NCBI RefSeq assembly: GCF_026262505.1
Contig: NC_067205.1
Span: 6,386,001 to 6,450,000, forward strand
DNA: 64,000 nucleotides
Origin: Trichomonas vaginalis G3
Taxonomy: Eukaryota; Parabasalia; Trichomonadida; Trichomonadidae
Direction: 5' to 3'
Shown here: one piece after another, positions 10,349-21,484 of the stretch
How positions within the stretch are numbered: position 1 is the stretch's first letter
Layout of the letters: the number at the start of each line of letters is the position of its first letter
Notes under the pieces: generated by a model
The model's input: only the letters and a program-made list of their open reading frames with translations
What the model was told of the DNA's origin: nothing
The model's database searches: none
Translations under genes and position numbers: made by a program

Positions 10349-11440
10349 AAGATCAGGAGATTGCGCCAATAAGCTCCTATCAACAAATTTTGACTAAAAA
10401 TATAAAGTATCCTTTTGTGATTTAACGAATAGCTCAATTTTAAAATAGATTTGATTCTAATAATAAATTGAATGAGTTTCGCTTACGTTTAGAATTTAAT
10501 GATTTATATGATTTTTTCGTTCACAGAAGAGTCATTGATATCCAATATCAAAAAAACAGCAAAGACATACCATAATAAATGATATTGAAGCTAAATATTA
10601 CATATTTCAACATATCTAAAAAATTATTATAAGATTAGATCTCATACAATGCCGAGCAGTTTCCTAAAGCATAATTACTTATTTATACAGAATCAATTAT
10701 ATAATATTCACATTGCAAATTATATACATTCTCACGAAGCAACATGAAATAGACTGTCCGAATTTGAATTCAAATAGAGATCTACTTCAAAAGGATTTCT
10801 TACAATATGTAATCTCGATGTTGATCACTGGAATACAAGGGATGAACGTAATTTACAAATTGTTGCAAAAATAGTAATGCAACAAAAATTTTATTTTTAG
10901 CTTGTCACTTGATATATAACAATTGCAAAAACTCAATCAAAAATAGGATTTGAACAACTTTTTAAAATTGTGAGAAAAATTCTATCGGCACATTCTATTC
11001 AATTTTAAAGTATTTCTTTCATATTCCAATCGATTATTCAATATTTGCCAATCACAAATTTTAGTTCAAAATTCAAAAAATCCCTAATTTTAATTTCAGA
11101 TGAAATCTCGCAAAAATAACATTGTTTTAACCATATAAATATATATTTTATATATTGTATAGTGATTTTTTAATATTTTTATGAGTAAAATCGAGAGTGA
11201 GGAAATGTGGACTACAAAAAACGATAGAAATGAATAGTTTACATGGGAATTCAATACTTACAAGTATTCAATGTCACTTTTGTGCTCGAGATTTTGACTC
11301 TAGTATAATTCATACCTTTCATTTACAGATTTCAATTATTGTAATTTTTTTTGAAAGTTTTCGATTTAAATTCAGATTTTAACATGAAACTAGGGCTGTA
11401 CAAAATCGAGAAAAACATTGCCGTGCGGTAATATAGGGTC
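10349..11440. other. AT-rich region without genes
   Basis: Short frames only. I see no family match and no strong repeat. Confidence 0.6.
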
Positions 11441-12552
11441 AAAAAAGTCGCGCCTCGGCGGCTCCGCCGCCTCGGCACTATTAAGTGCGCATTATATTTA
11501 ATATGTCCTTCTTTTTTTCTTTTTTTCTTCTTCTTTTCCTTTCCTTCTTCCTCTCCTTCCTCTTCTTTCCTTCTCCTTCTCTTTTTACAACAACGTCGAA
11601 GATCTTCGAATTTGATTGTTGGAAAAGCATCTATTTCAGATAAAGGATGCCTTTCTCACAGTCAACATACGAGGGTCCTGGCTGAAACGTTCTCAAAAAG
11701 CCTGAGATGGTAATTCTCTGATCACTCATAGCTGGGCAGGTAGTCATTGCTGACAATACCTGTCTTTATGCATGCACGCTTTCATGTATATGGGTTTACA
11801 CTATCAATTCGCAAAGTTGTTCCGAATTCTTCCAAAATGGAAGGACCCGAAACAACTTTGCTTGTTAACGATACAGACGCATTACTTTGCATTGATACTG
11901 TGCTGAGTTGTGTAGAAAGTTTGATTAGAGTTGTTTTGTTCTGGTATCTCTCATCTTCTGATGAGAGAAATCAAAGCAAAACAACTCTAATGAATTTGTT
12001 TTCACTCATTTGTATGTAGGTTTTTAGTTCGATTGGAGCTGCTTCATAATGAGATCTCTCATCAATTGATGAGGGAGATCATAACAAAGCAGCTCTAATG
12101 TATATGCTCGTATTAACCGGGTTGTAATGCGTTGTAACGTCAGCTTGTAGTTCGTTTGGGGCCACTTCACATTGAGATGAGAAGAAATGATTAAAGGACT
12201 CTGAAAGGCTTTGGCCGTTGATGTTGTAATCGCATTACTTGGAACTAGCTGGATGCTAAGCTGTGTAGAATGTTCGATTAGAGCTGTTTTGATATGATTT
12301 TTCTCATCATAAGATTGGAGGAATCATAGCAAAACAACTCTAATGGGTTTACCATCATCTACTTGTATGTAGATGTTTGGGAAATTGTCTTGTTAATCGA
12401 TTTTCGAGATGACTTTCAAATGCTATCATCAAATGACAAACAAGTCTAAGATTTCTCGACAATACATCAAATCATGATGTTTGTAAGTGCGATGAGATTA
12501 GAGTTTTTGAAGGAATGACAAGAGAAGTAGGGAGGCTCGGCATTCGCCGAGC
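11440..12552. repeat. hairpin array D
   Basis: Begins with the GC-rich palindromic block at 11449-11475 (CTCGGCGGCTCCGCCGCC core) and ends with the hairpin GCTCGGC/GCCGAGC at 12535-12552. Inside are hairpins at 11811-11861, 11925-11990, 12033-12098, 12278-12343 and 12381-12455. The middle three share the outer stem TTAGAG(Y)TG(Y)TT and are variants of one unit. Two units share an upstream leader that contains CGCATTACTT and GTGTAGAA. No protein is evident. Confidence 0.7.
11504..11582. repeat. polypyrimidine tract, about 79 bases
   Basis: An almost unbroken C/T run on the plus strand, inside the leading part of hairpin array D. Confidence 0.8.
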
Positions 12553-13150
12553 AAATTAAAAATTAACGTATGGATTAAATTTTAAGAGGAATTCAATTTT
12601 AATTACGGGTTGTTCAAATATTGATTAATATAAATTTATTAATAAGAATAAATAATTTTTGTTTTTGAATTTATTCAATTTATAGCTTTACATATAGTTT
12701 CAAAATTGTACAACTATGATTATTTCAACAAAAAATATCTTACTTTTTCACTTCACTTTCACCCTCACTTTTTCCGTAATTCAAATTTCAACATTATGTA
12801 TTTTAATTCCTTATAGTATTTTTAACATAATTAATCAAATAATAATTGGAAGTTCTGAACTCACTTTTTCCGTAATTCAAAATCAAAAATATGAATAATA
12901 TATCTATTTATTATATACTAATGCTATTTTTGTTGCATGCTAAGATCAGTCATAATGTAAACCTCTCAATTTTATTGTCGTGGGAAGTATCTCAATTCCT
13001 TCAAAAAAATTGAAAAAGTATTTAATTTTAAAAATATAATACTTTTAATTAGTTAATTAATTGGAGATATTTTTTTAAAAAATCACTTTTGATAATACTT
13101 TTGAGAACTTTAATTCAAAAAATATATTCAAAAATATCCAGGATATCAAA
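12553..13150. other. AT-rich spacer
   Basis: Only a short direct repeat is visible: CACTTTTTCCGTAATTCAAA occurs at about 12768 and 12862. No gene. Confidence 0.5.
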
Positions 13151-13459
13151 AGGGAATTGTTCCTTATGAGGTATATAGTTATATGTATACCTCATAAGAA
13201 CAATTCCCTCCTTAAAACGAGAAAACTTGTTCGAAATTGTTTATCATTTCGAACAAGTTTTCTCGTTTTTAATAAAAACTAAAGGCTATGAGGCACTGAT
13301 TATATATTAGTGCCTCACAGCCTTTAGTTTCTAATAGATAGCTGGGAAACTTTCTCCAAATGATAAGTTATTCAGAGAAAAGTTTCCAGCTATCAAGAGG
13401 GAATTGTTCCTTATGAGGTATATAGTTATGATGTATACCTCATAAGGAACAATTCCCTC
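13151..13459. repeat. hairpin array A, five hairpins in cyclic order
   Basis: Hairpins lie at 13151-13209, 13214-13268, 13276-13330, 13337-13394 and 13397-13459, almost end to end, with arms of about 20-26 bases. The first and last are the same type (left arm begins AGGGAATTGTTCCTTATGAG). Using type numbers from array C at 51.5-52.5 kb, the order is 8-9-10-7-8. The last hairpin is perfect; the first has a one-base bulge. Confidence 0.85.
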
Positions 13460-13891
13460 CTTAAAATCGTAGACATTTTTATACTTATTTCAACCATTCA
13501 AAAATCATATTCCTCTGAAAAGTTTTTTATTAAAAATTTAGAATTTTAATAAATATAGAGTTTGAATTTCATACAATACCTATATATTTTCAATAATGGA
13601 ATTTGAAAACCATTCTCAAAAGTTCTCAGAAAACCTTTTTTTCATTAATTTTAAGAAATCTGAGTATTAAATTAAGTGATAAATTCATTTGACACTACTT
13701 TAATTTTTAAATTCAAAAAATTATATGTGCTTCTTAAAATGACTCAAAAAAATTTTATTATAAAATAATATATAATATTAAAAATCCCACAACATTTTTT
13801 TACTTTACATAATCATACTTCCTCGACGATTAATTTCCACTCAATTTCTATCGTTGACCGAACTTAGCATGCAACATTTTCAACTAGAAGT

Positions 13892-14245
13892 GAGGTACGG
13901 TAATCTTACGGATTCCCGTAACTCAATTTTACGGGAAAAGTGCAGTAAACTACTCAATTTACGGAAAAAGTGTCGTAAACTATTGATGTGGCGGTAAAAT
14001 CACGGTAATTCACGGAAAGCTATATGCGAAAATTTGAAATTATACAAAATCGAGCGAAACACTTTTAAATAGGTTGTTCTCGTATTTAAAATACTATTCC
14101 CAGATTTATTGTCGTCAGAATATTTCCAAATTTTTGCCGATTTACAAAAAATGATTTACAAAGCATATTTTTTAATCTAAAAAATTCCTTAAAAAAGGAA
14201 CCGGTGTGCGGAAACCTTGGTAAATTACCGCGGTTCCCGTTGGGA
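13892..14245. repeat. cluster of TACGG/CCGTA motifs, probable small-element remnant
   Basis: The motifs TACGGTAA, CCGTAA and ACGGTAAT recur in both orientations. The two ends are loosely inverted (ACGGTAATCTTACGG on the left, GCGGTAATTTACC on the right when reversed). Read as a decayed MITE; low certainty. Confidence 0.35.
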
Positions 14246-14476
14246 CTGCCATACATGAAACATGATATTATTTTAAAAAACTAAATCTATGATAGTAATT
14301 TATAATAACAATACTATATATTTCAATGATAGGAGCTGAAATTCTTCAAAAATTCAAAGTCCAATTAAATATAAACAAGGGCATGACTCTAAATATAAGC
14401 TTATCGGTTAATAAATATCAGTGGTTTAATCAATTAAAAGCGCTTTATTATTATAATCAAACAAAAATAAATAGAT

Positions 14477-15430
14477 TTAGTTTTCATTTGTAGTTTCAGG
14501 TTCAATTTCTGGAGGAACAAGAGGGTCTTCAATGCCAGCTAGCTCTAACATTTCAGACGGTGCAGAATCGGAATCTTCTGAAATTTTTGCTATTTCAGGC
14601 TCGTAATTCTCTTTTTTGAAGTAGAAGGATAACGTAACTAAGCATGCACATACTATTATTACTATAAATAATGTTGAAATCGAGTAAATGTAAACGCGAT
14701 AATCACCTTTGTTTTCATGATCATCTTTCTCCTCATTTTCGTGTTCAGGTATGTTCATTCCAGTTTTAGTTTCGTTACTGGTAATTGTAATATTTTCAAC
14801 AGATTTCGCAACACTTTCATGGAGTTTTCCTGTATAAGGGCTTATTACGTTACTCATTTGGTTAACATACAAGTATAAGTATTGGGATTTCGCTTTTGAA
14901 CCCGTATGCCAATGAATATTATCAACTTCAATTACTGAATCTTGGAATCCTTCTTCAGTAAATTTCAAATCATTGATAGATATGTAATCATCGTGCTTTA
15001 ATAAGTAAGTAAATGATACAGAAAATTCGCTTATCCCTGAGAAATAGTAGCAATAATCTTGATTTGGTGTTATAGAGTGATTATATAGGCCTTCATGATA
15101 GGAGTTACCAAATGATATCGTTTCTGATATAGAATTTATATAAATCGAATGAGTTTTGCATATTGTATTAATATTATGAATATTGTAAGCGAGTTTCTTC
15201 TTTTCGGATGTAGGGTTCGCAATTTGTAACTTATTTTTCTCTAAAAAATAGAACACTTTATATGTTTTAGGCAATTTACTTGATTTGCCAATGGAAAATT
15301 CGAATTCATCTGGATTTAACGGAACAAAAATTTGATTAGAAGCAACATCCATTGATAAACTACTTAATGAGTCAATATTTATTGACTGGCTCATTACATG
15401 AGTTGCTAATAGGGTAAACATGCCAAGCAT
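14477..15430 (-). CDS. type I membrane protein, trichomonad-specific surface protein
   Basis: A 317-residue protein. A hydrophobic N-terminus (MLGMFTLLATHVMSQS) resembles a signal peptide cleaved near residue 15. Residues about 16-246 would be extracellular and include several N-glycosylation sequons in NHS, NIT and NET. A single membrane segment lies at about 247-271 (core TLFIVIIVCACLVTLSFYF), followed by KK and an acidic 46-residue cytoplasmic tail. The outer domain matches no family I know. The first ATG is supported by an initiator motif 14 bases upstream. Surface exposure is inferred from topology only; an internal-membrane location is possible. Confidence 0.65.
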   Translation of the reverse strand: MLGMFTLLATHVMSQSINIDSLSSLSMDVASNQIFVPLNPDEFEFSIGKSSKLPKTYKVFYFLEKNKLQIANPTSEKKKLAYNIHNINTICKTHSIYINSISETISFGNSYHEGLYNHSITPNQDYCYYFSGISEFSVSFTYLLKHDDYISINDLKFTEEGFQDSVIEVDNIHWHTGSKAKSQYLYLYVNQMSNVISPYTGKLHESVAKSVENITITSNETKTGMNIPEHENEEKDDHENKGDYRVYIYSISTLFIVIIVCACLVTLSFYFKKENYEPEIAKISEDSDSAPSEMLELAGIEDPLVPPEIEPETTNEN

Positions 15431-15441
15431 GCTTATACCCG

Positions 15442-15447
15442 AAATGA
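15442..15447 (-). promoter_or_regulatory. initiator (Inr) of the membrane-protein gene
   Basis: On the minus strand this reads TCATTT, matching the trichomonad initiator TCA(+1)-Py-(T/A). Transcription would start at 15445, giving a 14-base leader, within the usual short range. Confidence 0.5.
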
Positions 15448-15698
15448 AGGATAATTATAGTTGAATCATTATATATGAGGATAGTAGGCATATATATTGT
15501 GTTTGTGTTGGACTTGCAGCAGAAATATAACGAGCGTTTTAAATTTATATGGAGTTGTGTGTTGCCTCAATGGAAGTAGATACTGTATCATGTATGCGTT
15601 CGATAGAACAATAGTAATTAGTTGAATCATATATATTCGATGTTCAATATTTTTTTGTTCTTTCGAAAGGGAGGAAAAATCGAGTGAAATTTAATTAA

Positions 15699-18345
15699 GG
15701 ATACCCTTACGTGTCAGATTTTTTGCGCATACGAAGAAGTCATGCTAGACATGAGCTATAAACCTGAAATTTTAGCAACATATTTAAAACTTTTTAAACT
15801 ACAATACACTTTAATATTCAAGAACAAAAATATTCTTTTTAGAAATTACATAATTATTTTATGTGAAATCTATATAAAAACATATTTTGCGAGCGTAACT
15901 TTTTTCTTTATAAGCACCTTATATGACTGATAAACTGTGAAGGCACATAATTGTTAATTCATAGAGTTGATATGTTTCCAAAATTGAGAGGAAATTTGAA
16001 AATTGAATACCCTTTCAATTCAATTTTCAAAAGATATCAGCTCCTTCAATAATTGAAGGACGATTTTGATCATTTGCTCTTAAAACAAGTATGCCATGGA
16101 GAAAAAAGTTACGCTCGCAAATCTGAAATATAACTATCATATAAAAAAATTAAATTTCTATTTTTTTACTCTATAGATATTATTGGCCACTTGTGTAATG
16201 CATAAAAGTTTATGTCATATGCATACATTTGGAAGTATGGGAGACGAGGGAAATTACTTCTATGAGGCACTAGGATTTTTAAAAATTTCTCTATCGGACT
16301 CACCATTCAATTTCTCGAAAATTAAAAAAAATCAATAATAGCTAAAATGTATTATGCATAACAAATTTTAATGTTACACGGTATTTTTTGAACTTCATGA
16401 CATGAATTTTCTTTATATTATTTTTTTTTTGGATTTTCTATGATTTATGCGATAGGCTGGAACAACATTGTAAGTGCAATGATATCATTTATAGAGAAAT
16501 CTAAAACTTCAGCATTCAGAACTCGCAACCACAAAAATATTCATTTGCTAAGTAAGTAAAGTTGATTAAGTTCGACACTTAGCTTTTATACGTAAAACCA
16601 AGTGTGTATTGTTATTTCTTGTTAAATTATTGAGAAAAAAATAAATTGTAAGAGAAACGATACTGATTATTGAAATAATATTGAGGGTAGCTGCAGATTT
16701 CTTCATTAACATGCCGGAAATTTGTTAATCTTGGTTTTCTATCATAAAATCTGTCGAAGAATCTAAAAACGGAGATATGAAAGAGAGATCATGTAAATCT
16801 AGAGTATCCTGTCAGAAAAATAGACTAAGCATGTAACCCTTTTTTGGTCATAAACACTTTTTACCACTTAGTCATACAGATGATCATTAAATTTAAAGAG
16901 TAGGTGACAAAAGTGCTTACTCTTAAACAACCGTCGGATTTCCGGGTGAAATCGTGACACACTTTCGTCTTTCGTAGGCAGTGGTGGTTGTTACAAAAGG
17001 TAACTTCGAATGTAGCGTGAAATCTGCAAAAAAAATTCTGAAATTTGAATGGAGAACACAAAAATTGAATAGTTTACGTCAATAAAAAGGAGAAAAATGA
17101 AGCCAATGCGTCTCGAACCTAGGACTTGGAGCAGCAATCACACTGTTTATCAAATTACACTACATGCATCTCTCACCTCAGTGAATGAGATCAACTATAT
17201 GATAACTTTTCCCCATTATATTCTTGTGGAAAAGTGACAAATAGCAACTTTGACCCTCTCTCTAAATTTAAACGAGCACTTTTTGTCAGAATTTATTCTT
17301 TTACAAAGACAGAAGATTTTAGTATTATTTAATATTAGTGCTGTAGCAAAATTCAAAAAACGGTGAAAATTCAGTGAATTTGTGAATTCACATTTTTTTT
17401 CGACATTTTTCTTGATATATCCATGCACATTAAGAACACAGCTTTGATACGCTTAAAAAAGCATATTTCATATGAAATTGTTAAAGAAATAAACAATTTA
17501 TATAAAAATTGCACTTATGGGCAGTTTAGATATATAATTTATATATAACATATATACAAATCCATAGACAAAGTGCAATAACTACAATGTTGTAGAAAAT
17601 TACAGCAGAAATACTGACTTTTTGAAGGATAATAAGAATTCTTCTAAATGTTGTATTTTTATAATTTGATTGATTTTTTTACTATTTCATTAATCTTTTA
17701 TGAATAATAATTATTTTTAATATATGTGCTATTAAAATTTCAAATTTTGACTAATATATCTAAGTTATCTGAACGAAACATTTAGAAAATATCATACTTA
17801 CATTGAAATAGCAAGTAGAGCATATTAATAGCAAGTTTCTTGGCTTTATATCTATCATCTATTGTTGTTTGATCAAACAAAATTCACTCTATTATATGGT
17901 GTCAATTAATTAAAACAATTTTTAATAGTTATTTATTTAGTGCGAATAAGTGCAAACTCATAAATGAATAACTTAATAGTAGAAATGAATTATCTGATAT
18001 AAATCTCACATTTTGTCCATCAGAAATACTTTAATTGCATACGCATAACTATTAGTAATACGTCTGGAGTGTCAATTAATAACAATCCACAACAAGTAAA
18101 ATTCAGATTTTTATTAAACTTATTTTTTCCTAAAAGTTTTCTCAAATTACTATATATACATATGTGGATAAAATAATAGTAATATTGTAAAAAATTAGAT
18201 AATTTTTTTTATTTGAGAACCTCTCAAAAGTTCATTCAATTTATCAATTGTTTCAGTTTGATGTATATTCATTTCTGGAGCCTAAAACTTTAGCAATCAT
18301 GACAATATCATATTCTCTTTCTAACTACGCAATGTAAGGGTATCC
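15699..18345. mobile_element. 2.65-kb non-autonomous element with TTAA target duplication
   Basis: Both ends carry the perfect 12-base inverted repeat GGATACCCTTAC (15699-15710; reversed at 18334-18345) and both are flanked by TTAA (15695-15698 and 18346-18349). The palindrome's other arm, near 19185-19200, supplies the uninterrupted site with a single TTAA, which proves insertion and target duplication. TTAA targeting is the hallmark of piggyBac-type elements, but no transposase or long frame is present. Inside, 15885-15906 and 16099-16121 form an inverted repeat (TTTGCGAGCGTAAC core), perhaps a nested element. Confidence 0.75.
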
Positions 18346-18378
18346 TTAAGAAATAAAATAACAAATAAGGTTTTAGAC

Positions 18379-18906
18379 TTAAAAAGCGAGAGACTCTTCA
18401 AAGTTGAAGGAGTTGAAGAGGTCTTCTTCTTCGTTAAAAGCGAATGGGAAGGCAGAATCTTCGTAAGATTGAACTACGTTAGAAGCTTGAACGATTTGCT
18501 CTGCAAAGTTCATGTTCTGCATAGCGTAGTTCTGTACGTTTTGTTGGATTGGGGATGTAGAGAGCGAAGGAGAAGAAAGGGAGCTACTTTCACTGCAGCT
18601 TGATGAGCTGTAGTTGTTTGTCTGGTAGTATGTTGTGTTCTGTGTGTTTTGTTTTGGTGATGCAGTAGAAAGTGGTGAAGAAGTGAGAGTGTTTGCGCGC
18701 TCATGTCTGCAGAGGAGTTTAAATCTGTTCTTAGCCATGATTGCTGTGCGTCCTGGGAGGCTCTTTGAGATGAGAGACCAGTGGTTGCCGATCTCTTTTT
18801 GAAGACTGATGAGTGTTGCATCTTCTTCTGCTGTCCAAGCATCACGGCAGACATCTGGAGAGAGTACTGATAACCAGCGTTCACCAAAACAAAACACACA
18901 GAACAC
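18379..18906 (-). pseudogene. Myb-domain gene, left copy, truncated at its 5' end
   Basis: The reading encodes the end of an R2 repeat (ERWLSVLSPDV), a complete R3 repeat (DAWTAEEDATLISL through GRTAIMAKNRFKLL) and a Ser/Gln/Asn-rich tail ending in the acidic PFAFNEEEDLFNSF. Only about the last 165 codons are genuine gene sequence. From 18881 outward the frame enters the opposite palindrome arm, so its apparent Met and first residues come from the reversed partner. R2R3 Myb proteins are transcription factors; this copy lacks most of R2 and its promoter and is unlikely to bind DNA normally. The inverted duplication probably destroyed the original start. Confidence 0.75.
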
Positions 18907-19162
18907 AACATACTACCAGACAAACAACTACAGCTCATCAAGCTGCAGTGAAAGTAGCTCCCTTTCTTCTCCTTCGCTCTCTACATCCCCAATCCAACAA
19001 AACGTACAGAACTACGCTATGCAGAACATGAACTTTGCAGAGCAAATCGTTCAAGCTTCTAACGTAGTTCAATCTTACGAAGATTCTGCCTTCCCATTCG
19101 CTTTTAACGAAGAAGAAGACCTCTTCAACTCCTTCAACTTTGAAGAGTCTCTCGCTTTTTAA
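18881..19162 (+). pseudogene. Myb C-terminal fragment, right palindrome arm
   Basis: From SPKQNTQNTTYYQ to the stop, this copy encodes exactly the same tail as the left copy but has no Myb repeat. Upstream bases are the antisense of the left copy's R3 region. It is the mirror half of the inverted duplication. Confidence 0.85.
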
Positions 19163-19649
19163 GTCTAAAACCTTATTTGTTATTTTATTTCTTAATTAAA
19201 TTTCACTCGATTTTTCCTCCCTTTCGAAAGAACAAAAAAATATTGAACATCGAATATGTATGATTCAACTAATTACTATTGTTCTATCGAACGCATACAT
19301 GATACAGTATCTACTTCCATTGAGGCAACACACAACTCCATATAAATTTAAAACGCTCGTTATATTTTAGTTGAAAGGCCGAAAGAAGCATGATTACATA
19401 AGCTAGCAATATGGGAAGTCACACTCCGATCAACCAATTTGTCTTTTTATTTGAAATTCTTCACTTCAGATTTCGAGTTTATCTTGTCTCACAGACTCTC
19501 GAAATCAGAATCATTGCCGCTGTACTTTCATATTAATAATATCATACCTACAAATTCATTCCTTTCCATTGAGAATTTCAATTAAAAAAAGAAAAAAGAA
19601 TATTAAAACAAAGGCCTTTTTATTAATTTGAAAATACAACAAAATAAGT

Positions 19650-20864
19650 TTAATCAAAATCCTTCTCGAAGTTATCATCATTATCATCATTATCTTCAAG
19701 CTTATCCTTGATTGCACCTGTTAATGTAAAGGAATTACCAAGTGTTGAATCAAAGTCATCATCGTTGTTTTCATGGTTTGTCTCTGAAACTCCGCCTGTA
19801 TTTGATAAATCAAAATCATTTGAAAATGTTCTTCCGAGATTAGTATTATCGTCATGTGATTCTTCTTCCTTAGCATTTGGAACTAACTTGTCTAATAATA
19901 TTCCGTTGAAAGAACCTTCACTTGGGTTTTCATTTTGTTTAGCAGGTCTTTCATCATCTGCATCAGCAAAATCATCGAAGTCATCTTTCTTCTCTTCTTC
20001 GACTGGTTCTTCCTTATGCTCTTCTTCTTGTGGTTTCGGATCATTTGTTGGATCTCCGTCTGTTTTGAGAGAAACTTCTTCGACATGGTCATTAATTGTT
20101 AGACCTGTATACTGAGTATCTTTGGGTGGTTCTTCATTAGCTGGCTTTTCTTCTTCAGTATTTTGATTTTCTGGAGTAGATTCTTGATTTTCGTCACCAT
20201 TTGGCTCAAGTTTTTCTTCAAATTCTTTCTTAAGAGAAAATTGATCCTCATTTTGAGGCTTCTCTTCCTTCTTTTCCTCTTCAGCAGTTTCTTTTTCTTG
20301 CTGTTCTTCCTTTTGGGCTTCCTCTTCAGGATGCTTATTCTCATCTTCAACTTTTGAGTCAATTTCTGCAACAAATCCATATTCGCCTTGATCAACAGAT
20401 TCAACGACAGGTAACTTCTTTCCTTTTCTTCTTGGGTTTGTGCGCTTCAAGTTCTTCTTTGGAGATGGCTTCTTGGGTTCTTGAACTACAGGCTTTTGCT
20501 CTTCATTTTCGACCTTTTGATCTTCTTCATCTCTTGCTGTATGAACACGTTTTGTTTTACTAATAGCAGGCTTAGTGATATTAGGTTTGAGAGAGATACG
20601 TGCTGAAAGAGGTGCCTTCTTTTCATCTTCATGATATCCTGTGATTTCATTTAACATTTCAATCCTTTTTTGAGAAAACTTAAACAATTCCTGCAATTCT
20701 TTCGTTCTTCTTTCACGATAAATTTGTAATCTTGGGCATGGAGGTGGTGGAGATTGATCAATTGTTGATTTCTGAGTCTTCAAACGTTCAGTATGAAGTT
20801 GGAATGCTCTTTGATGCTTCATTACCTCAAGGTGCTGGTTAAGAACAGGCTCGGCTCGATACAT
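19650..20864 (-). CDS. CFAP97-like protein with a long acidic tail
   Basis: A 404-residue protein. Residues about 17-75 (HQRAFQLHTERLKTQKSTID, then PPPPCPRLQIYRERR and a helix ending KRIEMLNEITGY) resemble the hemingway/CFAP97 (KIAA1430) domain: a basic helix, a Pro-rich turn, then a Lys/Glu/Arg helix. CFAP97 proteins are linked to axoneme stability. A basic linker (about 100-150) follows, then about 240 residues of Glu-, Asp-, Lys- and Gln-rich low-complexity sequence ending NDDNFEKDFD. The tail cannot be assigned by sequence. The first ATG is used. The domain call rests on pattern similarity only. Confidence 0.5.
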   Translation of the reverse strand: MYRAEPVLNQHLEVMKHQRAFQLHTERLKTQKSTIDQSPPPPCPRLQIYRERRTKELQELFKFSQKRIEMLNEITGYHEDEKKAPLSARISLKPNITKPAISKTKRVHTARDEEDQKVENEEQKPVVQEPKKPSPKKNLKRTNPRRKGKKLPVVESVDQGEYGFVAEIDSKVEDENKHPEEEAQKEEQQEKETAEEEKKEEKPQNEDQFSLKKEFEEKLEPNGDENQESTPENQNTEEEKPANEEPPKDTQYTGLTINDHVEEVSLKTDGDPTNDPKPQEEEHKEEPVEEEKKDDFDDFADADDERPAKQNENPSEGSFNGILLDKLVPNAKEEESHDDNTNLGRTFSNDFDLSNTGGVSETNHENNDDDFDSTLGNSFTLTGAIKDKLEDNDDNDDNFEKDFD

Positions 20865-21484
20865 TCCTTAGAATTGAATGCAAACGTATATTAGGTTTAC
20901 AAACGATTTTTTTTTCTAACGAAATTTCCCTCTCAAAACATTTCATACAAAGGCGTGATAAAAAGATGGAACCAATTCGTTTGTTGCCATAAAAATAACA
21001 ATATCTTCATTTTTCCTAAATATTTGGAATTCAAAATCCATATCTATCGGAATCTATAATGATAATATTAAGGAACTGAAGTTATATATGGTAATATCTG
21101 CATACGAAGATCAAATGAAACAGTAATCACAAAAGGATACTAATTACTTCATCATTAAGTAATACTCGTATATGCCATATATCCTGTCTATACTTGCTTT
21201 TATCGATTTTAAATTAAATTGCTGCCATATACATTAATCAAATAAGGAATATGAAATTATCTATTTTCATTAAGTTTTTCCTTTATGAATTAATCATACA
21301 TAATGAAAGCTTTATTAGCAACTTATTGATACTTAAATTAATTTGTGTTTTGTTTCTAAATTCATTATATGAACATAAAAGAGACATGCTCTTTTTGGCA
21401 AAGTATGTTTTAGATAAATAGAAACTGATATCAAGAACAATCGCAATAAAACTAAATTCTTTCAAAAATTTTTGAATTTTTGAC
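20865..21484. other. AT-rich intergenic region between diverging genes
   Basis: Must hold the promoters of both neighbours, but I see no clear TCA-Py-(T/A) initiator close to either ATG. No repeat or frame stands out. Confidence 0.5.

Larger units (their letters stand above)
15523..19367. repeat. inverted duplication (palindrome) of a Myb gene's 3' half, split by a transposon
   Basis: The right arm (18881-19367, 487 bases) is matched in reverse by 18350-18660 plus 15523-15698 on the left, together also 487 bases. I saw only rare differences. The left arm is interrupted by the TTAA-flanked element 15699-18345. The 220-base centre, 18661-18880, holds the Myb DNA-binding region of the left copy. 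The arms cover the Myb C-terminal coding part and about 200 bases of 3' flank. Confidence 0.85.

Noticed and set aside
10159-10425. An 88-codon frame over the GC-rich hairpin block.
   Set aside because: It has no known domain and a start codon that is not ATG; the hairpins explain the sequence better.
17097-17169. A tRNA-like sequence on the minus strand with A-box-like TAGTGTAATTTG and B-box-like GGTTCGAGACG 43 bases apart.
   Set aside because: The acceptor and T stems do not pair and position 33 is not T, so at best it is a relic inside the TTAA element.
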